Below the pieces are notes generated by a model. The model ran no database searches. It saw only the letters and a list, made by a program, of their open reading frames with translations, and was not told the DNA's origin. A stretch of 64,000 bases of DNA from Variovorax paradoxus EPS (GTDB taxonomy: Bacteria; Pseudomonadota; Gammaproteobacteria; Burkholderiales; Burkholderiaceae_C), in contig NC_014931.1 in NCBI RefSeq assembly GCF_000184745.1, positions 1,550,001 through 1,614,000 on the forward strand, read 5' to 3'. Shown piece after piece: positions 1 through 7,978 of this stretch (within the stretch, counting starts at the first letter, position 1; each line of letters opens with the position of its first letter). Both the position numbers and the translations under genes were made by a program.

Positions 1-1
1 C

Positions 2-250
2 ATCGCGCTGGACGAACCCGCCGCCGGCATGAACTCGACCGAAAAAGTGCTGCTGCGCGAGCTGATCGACCGCATCCGCAAGGACGACCGCACCATCCTG
101 ATCATCGAACACGACGTCAAGCTCATCATGGGCCTGTGCGATCGTGTGACCGTGCTCGACTACGGCAAGCAGATTGCCGAGGGCACGCCGGCCGACGTGC
201 AGAAGAACGAAAAAGTGATCGAGGCTTACCTCGGAACGGGGGGGCATTGA
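2..250 (+). CDS. livG: LivG-type ABC transporter ATP-binding protein (3' end only)
   Basis: This is the C-terminal part of an ABC ATPase; its start lies before the window. The reading frame is open from base 2 and begins with a Walker B/D-loop segment (LDEPAAGMN). That motif is characteristic of the LivG subunit of branched-chain amino-acid type (HAAT) importers. The switch histidine follows (IIEHDVKLIMGLCDRV). The protein would hydrolyse ATP at the inner face of the membrane to drive uptake by a periplasmic-receptor transporter. It is followed after one base by the partner ATPase LivF. The actual substrate (amino acid, amide, urea or aromatic acid) cannot be told from this fragment, because receptor and permeases are outside the window. 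Confidence 0.9.
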   Translation: MALDEPAAGMNSTEKVLLRELIDRIRKDDRTILIIEHDVKLIMGLCDRVTVLDYGKQIAEGTPADVQKNEKVIEAYLGTGGH

Positions 251-251
251 A

Positions 252-1031
<780 letters not shown>

Positions 1032-1076
1032 CCGGCGGCGGCCCTTGATGGCCGCTTGCGCTTGAGCAGAAAAATC

Positions 1077-1130
1077 CGTTCACGCTGAGCTTGTCGAAGC
1101 GCCAAGGCTTCGACGGGCTCAGCCGGAACG
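1077..1130. repeat. REP-like palindrome (copy 1)
   Basis: An imperfect inverted repeat with left arm GCTGAGCTTGTCGAAGC (1084-1100) and right arm 1107-1123, with two mismatches and a 6-base loop. The pairing can be extended outward by CGTTC/GAACG. The same element recurs at 19276-19343. It lies between the convergent livF and Bug receptor genes, where it could end transcription from both sides or stabilise mRNA ends. Short palindromes of this kind are common in intergenic DNA of Gram-negative bacteria. Confidence 0.8.
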
Positions 1131-1136
1131 TTCGAT

Positions 1137-2111
1137 TCAGTCGACCTTTGCGCCGGTCGCTTTCACGACCTTCTCGTACTTGACCAGTTCGGTCTTCATG
1201 AAAGCGCCGAACTGCTCCGGCGAGTTGCCCACCGGCTCGGCCAGCAGCGATGCGAAGCGGGTTTTCGTTTCCGGGGCGTTCAGCGCGGCGACGAAGGCCT
1301 GGTTCAGCTTCACGACCATGTCGGGCGGCGTGCCGGCCGGCGCGACCAGGCCCCACCAGGTGTCGATCGAGAAGCCCTTGATCGTGTCGGCCACCGGCGG
1401 CACCTCGGGCAGCGCGCTGCTGCGTTGCAGCGTCGTCACCGCAATCGCCTTCAGCTTGCCCGAGCGGATGTTCGGCGCCGCGGTCGCTAGGTTGTCGAAG
1501 TTGAAATCGACCTGGCCCGAGATCAGCGCCAACTGCGCCGGGTTGCCGCCGTTGTACGGAATGTGCACCGCGAAGATGCCCGCCTCCTTCTTGAACAGCT
1601 CGCCCGCCAGGTGCCCGGCGCTGCCGTTGCCGCCGCTGCCGTAGTTGAGCTTGGCGGGGTTGGCCTTGGCATAGCGGACGAGGTCGGACACCGAATTGAT
1701 GTTCAGGCGTTTCGCGGTGTCGGCGTTCATCACCAGCACGTTGGGCACGCGGACCATCTGCGTGATCGGTGCGAAGTCGGTGGCGGCGTTGAACGGGATC
1801 TTGCTGTAAAGCCATGGGTTGACCGCATTGGTGGCCGTGGCTGCAACGCCGATCGTGAGGCCGTCCGGTGGCGCCTTGGCCACGATGTCGGCACCGATGT
1901 TGCCGCCCGCACCGGGCTTGTTGTCGACGATGACGGTGCCCAGAGTGTCCTTGACGCGCTCGGCCAGCATGCGCGCGGTGACGTCGATGGGGCCGCCCGC
2001 GGCATAAGGCACGACCAGGCGGATGGGGCGCTGCTGCTGGGCCGTGGCGTGGCCCGCGGCGATGGCGGCGGCGCCTGCGAGCAGGGTGAGGAGGAAGCGT
2101 CTCGTCTTCAT
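1137..2111 (-). CDS. Bug/TctC-family tripartite tricarboxylate transporter substrate-binding protein
   Basis: A 324-residue periplasmic receptor with an N-terminal signal peptide (KTRRFLLTLLAGAAAIAAGHATAQQ). The family hallmarks follow: IRLVVPYAAGGPIDVTAR near residue 30, the VDNKPGAGGNIGADIVAKAPPDG ligand loop region (written here only in outline), and a VHIPYNGGNPA segment. Bug proteins bind small carboxylates or similar ligands for TctAB transporters. No tctA or tctB lies nearby, so this is an orphan receptor. It sits 54 bases downstream of the ferredoxin-reductase gene on the same strand and may be cotranscribed with it. The ligand is unknown. Confidence 0.92.
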   Translation of the reverse strand: MKTRRFLLTLLAGAAAIAAGHATAQQQRPIRLVVPYAAGGPIDVTARMLAERVKDTLGTVIVDNKPGAGGNIGADIVAKAPPDGLTIGVAATATNAVNPWLYSKIPFNAATDFAPITQMVRVPNVLVMNADTAKRLNINSVSDLVRYAKANPAKLNYGSGGNGSAGHLAGELFKKEAGIFAVHIPYNGGNPAQLALISGQVDFNFDNLATAAPNIRSGKLKAIAVTTLQRSSALPEVPPVADTIKGFSIDTWWGLVAPAGTPPDMVVKLNQAFVAALNAPETKTRFASLLAEPVGNSPEQFGAFMKTELVKYEKVVKATGAKVD

Positions 2112-2165
2112 TTTTTGTCTTCTGCAGGTGGGAAATCAGGGAGCGGTGATCGGGAAACCGGGAAA

Positions 2166-3230
2166 TCAGGGCATGGCCTTGTCGGCCTCGGTGGTGAACG
2201 CGTCGGCAAAGAATTCTTCTTCGGGCAGGCCTGCCAGCGCCACGTAGTCGCGCTTGGCCGAGTCGACCACGATGGGCGCGCCGCAGGCATAGACCTGATG
2301 GCCCGAGAGGTCGGCGAAGTCTTCCAGCACCGCTTGGTGGACGAAGCCGGTGCGGCCGGTCCAGTTGTCGTCGGGCGTGGCGTTGGAGATCACGGGCACG
2401 TAGCGCAGGTTCGGCATCTCGGCCAGTTGCCCGCGCACCCATTCGTCCATGTAGAGGTCTTCGGGCCGGCGGCCGCCCCAGTAAAGCGTGGCGGGCCGCT
2501 CGATGCCCTTGAACTTCATGTGCTCCAGCAGCGCCTTGATCGGCGCGAAGCCCGTGCCCGAGGCCAGCAGGATCATCGGCTTGTCGGAGTCCTCGCGGAG
2601 GAAGAAGCTGCCGAAGGGGCCTTCGATGCGCAGGATTTCCTTTTCCTTCATGACGCCGAAGACGTGGTCGGTGAACTTGCCGCCCGGCAGGTGCCGCAGG
2701 TGCAGTTCGATGCCCGTTCCCGGCTGGCTCAGCGTGTGCGGCGCGTTGGCCATCGAGTAGCTTCGGCGCGCGCCGTCGCGCAGGATGAATTCCACGTACT
2801 GCCCCGCATGGAACTGCAGCGGCTCGCCAGCCGGCAGCTGCAGGCGCAGCATCATCACGTCGTGGGACTGGCGCGTGAGGGCCAGCACCCGCACCGGCAT
2901 CTTGCGGATCGGCAGTGCCCCCGCCTCGGTGACCTGGCGCGATTCGAGCACCACGTCGCTGGTGGCGTGGGCGCAGCAGGTCAGCACGTAGCCCGCGAGT
3001 TGCTCCTCGGCGCTCAGGGCCTTGCTCTGGTGCGGGCCGAGGGTGACCTCGCCCGAGAGCTTCTTGCACTTGCAGGAACCGCAGGCGCCGTCCTTGCAGC
3101 CGTAGGGGAGGCCGATGCCTTGGCGGATGCCGGCTGCCAGGATGGTTTCGTCGCCATGGACCGTGAAATGGCGGCCGCTGGGCTCGACGGTGATGGAAAA
3201 ACCGGCTTCGTGCGGCGGTGCAGCAGTCAT
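2166..3230 (-). CDS. 2Fe-2S/FAD/NAD(P)H oxidoreductase (CDP-6-deoxy-glucoseen reductase-like)
   Basis: A 354-residue electron-transfer flavoprotein. The N-terminal plant-type ferredoxin domain (about 1-95) has cluster ligands C45, C50, C53 and C85. The FAD domain has the RSYSMANAP motif, and the NAD(P) domain has LLASGTGFAPIKALLEH. This order (ferredoxin, FAD, NAD) is that of phenol-hydroxylase and dioxygenase reductases and of the AscD/RfbI reductase group. Such proteins pass electrons from NAD(P)H to a partner oxygenase or dehydratase; no partner is encoded next to it. Its start at 3230 faces the upstream epimerase gene, so the two share a short divergent promoter region. Confidence 0.88.
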   Translation of the reverse strand: MTAAPPHEAGFSITVEPSGRHFTVHGDETILAAGIRQGIGLPYGCKDGACGSCKCKKLSGEVTLGPHQSKALSAEEQLAGYVLTCCAHATSDVVLESRQVTEAGALPIRKMPVRVLALTRQSHDVMMLRLQLPAGEPLQFHAGQYVEFILRDGARRSYSMANAPHTLSQPGTGIELHLRHLPGGKFTDHVFGVMKEKEILRIEGPFGSFFLREDSDKPMILLASGTGFAPIKALLEHMKFKGIERPATLYWGGRRPEDLYMDEWVRGQLAEMPNLRYVPVISNATPDDNWTGRTGFVHQAVLEDFADLSGHQVYACGAPIVVDSAKRDYVALAGLPEEEFFADAFTTEADKAMP

Positions 3231-3286
3231 CTGTATTCTTCGGCTTGTTTTTCAGCCTGGGTCTGAATCGGAAAGGGAACAGGATT

Positions 3287-4219
3287 TTGCCTTCAATCAA
3301 TAGCCCCTCCGGCGCGCTGCCGGCGCGGTTCCGGCGCGAGCGTCTCCTCGTCGTCGGTTGCGGCGACGTCGGACAGCGGGTGGCGCGCGAGCTGCGCGGC
3401 CGCATGCAGCTGGTGGCGCTCACGTCTTCGGCGGAGCGGGTCGCCGCGTTGCGCGAAGCGGGGATCCGCCCGCTGGTGGGCAACCTGGACGAGCCGGCCA
3501 CGCTGCGCAGGCTGGCCGGCATCGCGACGCGGGTGCTGCACCTCGCGCCTCCTGCGCGCGACGGCGGCGCCGCTTGGTGGCGCGACCAGCGCACCACGGC
3601 TCTGGCGCGTGCATTGAGGCTGCGCTCGGTACCCCTGGCCCTCGTCTACGGCTCGACCAGCGGCGTGTACGGCGATTGCGGCGGCGCCCGCGTGAGCGAA
3701 ACCCGCGCCGTGCGGCCCGACACGCCGCGCTCCCACCGCCGCGTGGACGCCGAGCGCGCCGTGCGCTGGCTCGGCCGCAGCGCCGGCGTGCGCGCGAGCA
3801 TCCTGCGCATCCCGGGCATCTACGCGCCGGACCGGGAGAACGGCACGCCTCGCGGGCGCCTGCAGCGCGGTACGCCGGTGCTGCGGCAGGAGGACGACGT
3901 CTACACCAGCCACATCCACGCCAACGACCTCGCGCGCGCCTGCATCGCATCGCTGTTCCGGGGGCGGCCGCAGCGCATCGTCCATGCGTCGGACGACACC
4001 GAGCTGCGGATGGGCGATTACTTCGATCTCGCGGCCGATCTCTACGGCATGCCCCGCCCGCCGCGAGTGGCGCGCGAGGAAGCCGAGCGCCAGTTGCCGC
4101 TGCAGTTGCTGAGCTTCATGGGCGAATCGCGCCGGCTCGACAACACGCGGCTCAAGCGTGAGTTGCGCGTGCGGCTCGCGCATCCGACAGTGCACACCGG
4201 CCTGCGCGAGGACGGCTGA
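3287..4219 (+). CDS. NAD-dependent epimerase/dehydratase family protein (extended SDR)
   Basis: An atypical Rossmann-fold protein of about 310 residues. The nucleotide-binding motif is VVGCGDVGQRVA near the N-terminus. It is followed by a YGSTSGVYGD segment and a helix with RVDAERAVRWL. The normal YxxxK catalytic pair is not obvious, as in the YeeZ-like group of SDR proteins that resemble nucleoside-sugar epimerases. The chosen start is TTG 3287, which follows AAAGGGAACAGGA. An upstream ATG at 3218 would place about 23 residues inside the 5' end of the divergent reductase gene and lacks a ribosome site. The substrate is not known. Confidence 0.8.
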   Translation: MPSINSPSGALPARFRRERLLVVGCGDVGQRVARELRGRMQLVALTSSAERVAALREAGIRPLVGNLDEPATLRRLAGIATRVLHLAPPARDGGAAWWRDQRTTALARALRLRSVPLALVYGSTSGVYGDCGGARVSETRAVRPDTPRSHRRVDAERAVRWLGRSAGVRASILRIPGIYAPDRENGTPRGRLQRGTPVLRQEDDVYTSHIHANDLARACIASLFRGRPQRIVHASDDTELRMGDYFDLAADLYGMPRPPRVAREEAERQLPLQLLSFMGESRRLDNTRLKRELRVRLAHPTVHTGLREDG

Positions 4220-4302
4220 CAACGCGGTGCCATGCGCAACGTGGCGCGGCTTGCGAACGCCGGTGCCGCAACGGCAGGCGTGATGCGCTCGTCACCGTGG
4301 CC

Positions 4303-4320
4303 GAGTTAGCTGGCTAACTC
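4303..4320. repeat. Perfect 18-bp palindrome at convergent gene ends
   Basis: GAGTTAGC-TG-GCTAACTC reads the same on both strands and covers the stop codon of the SGNH hydrolase gene. It lies between two convergent genes. There is no T-run on either side, so it is not a standard intrinsic terminator. It may still form a hairpin at both mRNA ends. Confidence 0.6.
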
Positions 4321-4961
4321 CGTTTGGCAGGGGACGCGCACTCGGGCGCAATCTGGTCGAGTGCCAGCACGAGCCGCTCCACGAGGCGTGTGCTGTACGG
4401 TTGTTGCGGATGGATGTCATCCACCATGTCGGCGGGATCAAAGCGCGCGGCGCCCCAGTCGGCAAACAGAACGCCTTCTTCTTGCGCCACGCGACGTGCC
4501 GTGGCGTCGTAACCGTCCCGCTGCGGCATGCGGTCGGCTTTCACCTGCGAGAGGCCCGTGACGATCGATGTCTTGCGGGCGGCCTGGACGTAATCGACCA
4601 TCCCGCGCAGGGCCGGCTCGTACTGGTAGTTGTTGCCGGCATCGTTGATCCCGTATTGCAGCACCACGACGCGCGCCGGCATCGGTTGCAGCACGAAGGT
4701 CGGCAGGCGCTTGTGGGCGCTGTCGCCCGGCGAGCTGTAGTCGGCAATCGTCCAGGCGGGGCGAATGCGCTTGAGCGCAGCGGCCGGCGGTTCCTTGATG
4801 CGGTTCGCCAGCGACGCCCCGAACCCACCGTAGAGGATCGAATCGCCCCAGAGGGCCACGGTGCAATCGGGTGCTGCAAGAGCGGGTGCGGCACCAAGTG
4901 CCAGGGCCAGCCAGAGAAGAACGGGAAGGGGGCGCACGGTGCGGCGCGAGCGATTTCGCAT
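4314..4961 (-). CDS. SGNH/GDSL-type hydrolase, secreted
   Basis: A 215-residue esterase-like protein of the SGNH fold. The start chosen at 4961 gives a clean signal peptide (an Arg-rich start, then LLWLALALGAAPALAA). A longer frame reaches into the tRNA gene and is rejected. Block I carries the nucleophile serine (WGDSILYGG), block III the GIND motif (QYGINDAGNN) and block V the Asp-x-x-His pair (DDIHPQQ). Proteins of this size act on acyl or acetyl esters in the periplasm or outside the cell, but the substrate is unknown. The gene lies just downstream of tRNA-Leu on the same strand. Confidence 0.87.
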   Translation of the reverse strand: MRNRSRRTVRPLPVLLWLALALGAAPALAAPDCTVALWGDSILYGGFGASLANRIKEPPAAALKRIRPAWTIADYSSPGDSAHKRLPTFVLQPMPARVVVLQYGINDAGNNYQYEPALRGMVDYVQAARKTSIVTGLSQVKADRMPQRDGYDATARRVAQEEGVLFADWGAARFDPADMVDDIHPQQPYSTRLVERLVLALDQIAPECASPAKRS

Positions 4962-5028
4962 GGCGTTCAGTGTGCCTCTCGACGATGACCGGGGAAGCCT
5001 TTTTTCCATATCGACAGCAAGGTATCGA

Positions 5029-5113
5029 TGGTGCCCGGGGCCGGAATCGAACCGGCACACCTTTCGGTGGGGGATTTTGAGTCCCCTGCGTCTACCAATT
5101 TCACCACCCGGGC
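5029..5113 (-). tRNA. tRNA-Leu (anticodon CAA)
   Basis: Read on the minus strand, the sequence folds as a class II tRNA with an 85-base body including an encoded CCA end. The acceptor stem GCCCGGG pairs with CCCGGGC, and discriminator A plus CCA occupy 5032-5029. The anticodon loop CTCAAAA gives CAA, which reads UUG leucine codons. The T-arm has GGTTCGATTCC. The long variable arm is typical of tRNA-Leu. No integrase or direct repeat of the 3' end is seen nearby, so there is no sign that it serves as an attachment site. Confidence 0.97.
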
Positions 5114-5155
5114 AGGGTTCTGAACGAAGCCCAAAATTATGGCACAGTGGCTGCC

Positions 5156-6058
5156 ATGAATTATCCGACGATCGAAGATGCCATTGGCAAGACCCCGCTG
5201 GTCGCCCTGCAACGCATCGATGCAGCCGAAAACGCCAAGCGCGGCAACGTGATCCTCGGCAAGCTCGAAGGCAACAATCCCGCGGGATCGGTCAAGGACC
5301 GGCCGGCGCTCTCGATGATCAAGCGCGCCGAGGAGCGCGGCGAAATCAAGCCCGGCGACACACTGATCGAAGCCACTTCTGGCAACACCGGCATCGCGCT
5401 CGCCATGGCCGCGGCCATCAAGGGCTACCGCATGGTGCTGATCATGCCGGAGGACCTCTCGGTCGAACGCGCCCAGACCATGAAGGCCTTCGGCGCCGAG
5501 CTGGTGCTCACGCCCAAGAGCGGCGGCATGGAATACGCCCGCGACCTCGCCGAGCAGATGGTCGCCCAAGGCAAGGGCCGGGTGCTCGACCAGTTCGCCA
5601 ACCCCGACAACCCGCGCATCCACTACGAGACGACAGGCCCCGAGATCTGGGCCGACACCAAGGGCAAGATCACGCACTTCGTGAGCGCCATGGGCACCAC
5701 CGGCACCATCACCGGCGTCTCGCGTTTCCTGAAGGAAAAGAACCCTGCGGTGCGCATCATCGGCGCGCAACCGGCCGAAGGCTCGCGCATCCCGGGCATC
5801 CGCAAGTGGCCGACCGAGTACCTGCCGAAGATCTACGACCCGAGCCGCGTCGATGAAGAAATCAGCGTGAGCCAGGACAACGCCGAGGAAATGTGCCGGC
5901 GCCTTGCGCGCGAAGAGGGCATCTTCGGCGGGATCTCGGCGGCCGGCGCGTTGTGGGCGGCGCTCGAGGTCGCCAAGAAGGTCGAGAACGCCACCATCGT
6001 GTTCGTGGTGTGCGACCGAGGCGACCGCTATTTGTCGACCGGCGTCTTTCCCGCATAA
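5156..6058 (+). CDS. cysM: Cysteine synthase B (O-acetylserine sulfhydrylase)
   Basis: A 300-residue PLP enzyme, close in length to E. coli CysM. It makes cysteine from O-acetylserine and sulfide or thiosulfate in the cytoplasm. The PLP lysine lies in NPAGSVKDRPAL, the substrate loop is TSGNTGIAL, the phosphate loop is GTTGTITGV, and the C-terminus CDRGDRYLSTGVF is characteristic of the CysM rather than CysK branch. ATG 5156 is preferred over GTG 5147 because it places the conserved PTIEDAIGKTPLV segment at the usual distance from the start. It begins 42 bases from the divergent tRNA gene. Confidence 0.95.
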   Translation: MNYPTIEDAIGKTPLVALQRIDAAENAKRGNVILGKLEGNNPAGSVKDRPALSMIKRAEERGEIKPGDTLIEATSGNTGIALAMAAAIKGYRMVLIMPEDLSVERAQTMKAFGAELVLTPKSGGMEYARDLAEQMVAQGKGRVLDQFANPDNPRIHYETTGPEIWADTKGKITHFVSAMGTTGTITGVSRFLKEKNPAVRIIGAQPAEGSRIPGIRKWPTEYLPKIYDPSRVDEEISVSQDNAEEMCRRLAREEGIFGGISAAGALWAALEVAKKVENATIVFVVCDRGDRYLSTGVFPA

Positions 6059-6123
6059 ATCAATAACAGAATCTGCTGCCGCCCCGATCAATGGGCGCTG
6101 CAAGCCATAACAAGAGCCGCCCC

Positions 6124-6702
6124 ATGCCCCACCCCAAGTTTTGCCAGGTCTGTGCCACGCCCCTCGAATGGATCGCGTTGATGGAAGACGGCGGTCCCAA
6201 GGAGCGCCTGCGCTGCCCGAACTGCGGCCACACGCACTGGAACAACCCGACGCCCGTGCTCGCCGCCATCGTCGAGTACCGCGGCCAGGTGCTGCTGGCG
6301 CGCAATGCGGCATGGCCCGGCAAGATGTTCGCGCTGATCACCGGCTTCATGGAGGCCGGCGAGACGCCCGAGGAAGGCATTGCGCGCGAGGTGAAGGAAG
6401 AAACCAACCTCGACGTGAGCGCCACGAAGCTCGTGGGTGCCTACGACTTCCAGCGCATGAACCAGATCATCATCGCCTACCACGTGGTGGCCGATGGCGA
6501 GGTGAAGCTCTCGCCCGAGTTGGTCGATTACCGCCTCTACGACCTGCCCGACCTCCGGTGCTGGCCCGCGGGCACCGGCTACGCGCTGGCCGACTGGCTC
6601 CGCACGCGCGGCCACGAGCCCGTCTTCTTCACCGCTGCCGAAAACGAAGAGCGCCGCCGCGGGCTCAACCTGCCGCCCGAGGAGCCCAAGCATGGAAGTT
6701 GA
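6124..6702 (+). CDS. Nudix hydrolase with N-terminal zinc ribbon
   Basis: A 192-residue protein with a small zinc ribbon (CQVC at about residues 7-10 and CPNCGH at about 34-39). A Nudix box runs from GFMEAGETPEEG to IAREVKEETN, in which the Glu residues for Mg binding are intact. This arrangement resembles the C-terminal two-thirds of NudC-type NAD pyrophosphatases, but the N-terminal domain is absent. It probably hydrolyses a nucleoside diphosphate derivative; the substrate is unknown. The gene overlaps the following tusA-like gene by 11 bases, so the two are likely cotranscribed with translational coupling. Confidence 0.88.
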   Translation: MPHPKFCQVCATPLEWIALMEDGGPKERLRCPNCGHTHWNNPTPVLAAIVEYRGQVLLARNAAWPGKMFALITGFMEAGETPEEGIAREVKEETNLDVSATKLVGAYDFQRMNQIIIAYHVVADGEVKLSPELVDYRLYDLPDLRCWPAGTGYALADWLRTRGHEPVFFTAAENEERRRGLNLPPEEPKHGS

Positions 6703-6919
6703 CCGCGAAATCGACACGCGCGGCCTGAACTGCCCGCTGCCCATCCTCAAGGCGAAGAAGTCGCTCAACGACATGGCGAGCGGGCAACTGCTCAAGGTGG
6801 TGTCGACCGACCCGGGCTCGGTGCGCGACTTCCAGGCCTTTGCGCGCCAGACCGGCAACGAGTTGATGGAGCAGCAAACGGTCGGCACCGACTTCATCCA
6901 CGTATTGAAGCGGCGCTAG
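6692..6919 (+). CDS. tusA: TusA/SirA-family sulfur carrier protein
   Basis: A 75-residue protein of the TusA family with the defining CPLP motif (Cys14 in GLNCPLPILKAKKSL). In the family this cysteine carries a persulfide, passing sulfur for tRNA thiolation, molybdenum cofactor synthesis or sulfur oxidation. Its position near cysM is in keeping with sulfur metabolism, but the immediate partner is a Nudix gene it overlaps. Small paralogues are common in Burkholderiales, so whether this one is the tRNA-modifying TusA is not certain. Confidence 0.85.
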   Translation: MEVDREIDTRGLNCPLPILKAKKSLNDMASGQLLKVVSTDPGSVRDFQAFARQTGNELMEQQTVGTDFIHVLKRR

Positions 6920-6938
6920 CGAGAGCACGCACCAAAGG

Positions 6939-6967
6939 AAAGGGGCCTGCGCGGGCCCCTTTTTTAT
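6939..6967 (+). terminator. Intrinsic terminator after tusA (bidirectional)
   Basis: A nine-base-pair GC-rich stem AAAGGGGCC/GGCCCCTTT (6939-6947 and 6954-6962) with a six-base loop, followed by a T-run (6960-6965). It sits between the convergent tusA and galU genes. It has an A-run on the left side, so it can act in both directions. Confidence 0.9.
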
Positions 6968-6987
6968 TCAATGCTTCCCGGCACCCC

Positions 6988-7878
6988 TCAGAGCTTCAGG
7001 CTCTTGAGGTATTCGCGGAATTCGGCGCCCACCTCGGGGTGCGCGAGCGCCAGTTCCACGCTGGCTTGCAGGAAGCCTTCCTTGCTGCCGCAGTCGTAGC
7101 GGATGCCCTTGTAGGAATAGGCGTAGACCGATTCCTTCTTCATCAGCGCCGCGATGCCGTCTGTCAACTGGATCTCGCCGCCCGCGCCCTTGGGCTGGTT
7201 GCGGATTTCGTCGAACACGCCCGGCGTGAGGATGTAGCGGCCGGCCACGCCCAGGCGCGAAGGCGCGTCTTCTGGCTTCGGCTTCTCGACCATGCGGTTG
7301 ACCTTAACGAGGCCCTCTTCGATCTGCTCGCCGGCCACGATGCCGTAGCGCTTGACGTGCGCGAGCGGCACTTCCTGCACCGCCAGCAGCGAGCCGCCCA
7401 GGCGCGCGAATGCGGCCGTCATCTGCGCGAGCACCGGCTCGCCGCCCTCGGGACCGACCATCAAGTCGTCGGCCAGCAGCACGGCGAAGGGCTCGTTGCC
7501 GACCAGGTGCTCGGCGCACAGCACGGCATGGCCGAGACCCAGCATGCGCGGCTGGCGCACGTAGGAGCAGGTCATGTCGTCGGGCATCACCGAGCGGGCG
7601 ATGTTCAGCAGCGCATCCTTGCCGCTGGCTTCGAGCTGGCTTTCGAGTTCGTAGGCGGTGTCGTAGTGATCTTCGATCGCACGCTTGTTGCGGCCGGTCA
7701 CAAAAATCATGTCGCGGATGCCTGCGGCATAGGCTTCTTCGACGGCGTACTGGATCAGCGGCTTGTCGACCACCGGCAGCATTTCCTTCGGTTGTGCCTT
7801 GGTGGCTGGCAGAAAGCGGGTGCCAAAGCCAGCAACAGGAAATACGGCCTTGCGGATGCGTGTCGAGGAAGTGGACAT
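6988..7878 (-). CDS. galU: UTP-glucose-1-phosphate uridylyltransferase
   Basis: A 296-residue nucleotidyltransferase that makes UDP-glucose for envelope polysaccharide synthesis. The N-terminal signature [17 protein letters not shown] and the [19 protein letters not shown] segment are diagnostic. The metal-binding LLADDLM and the later [11 protein letters not shown] and GEIQLTDGI motifs are intact. Length is normal for bacterial GalU. It is transcribed away from valS, which ends 101 bases upstream on the same strand. Confidence 0.96.
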   Translation of the reverse strand: MSTSSTRIRKAVFPVAGFGTRFLPATKAQPKEMLPVVDKPLIQYAVEEAYAAGIRDMIFVTGRNKRAIEDHYDTAYELESQLEASGKDALLNIARSVMPDDMTCSYVRQPRMLGLGHAVLCAEHLVGNEPFAVLLADDLMVGPEGGEPVLAQMTAAFARLGGSLLAVQEVPLAHVKRYGIVAGEQIEEGLVKVNRMVEKPKPEDAPSRLGVAGRYILTPGVFDEIRNQPKGAGGEIQLTDGIAALMKKESVYAYSYKGIRYDCGSKEGFLQASVELALAHPEVGAEFREYLKSLKL

Positions 7879-7978
7879 GGGCAGTTCAGCGTCTTTCTGA
7901 AAGGGGAGGGAAATTCCGGATGCGGGACGGCAAGAGGCCGCATCCAGAATGCTAAACGCCTTCGATGCCCTCCGTCTG

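Noticed and set aside
4962..5060. Longer N-terminus for the SGNH hydrolase reaching 5060.
   Set aside because: It would run into the tRNA-Leu gene and bury the signal peptide in the interior of the protein.
5029..5113. tRNA-Leu as an integration site for a genomic island.
   Set aside because: No integrase gene and no repeat of the tRNA 3' end were seen; both sides carry ordinary chromosomal genes.
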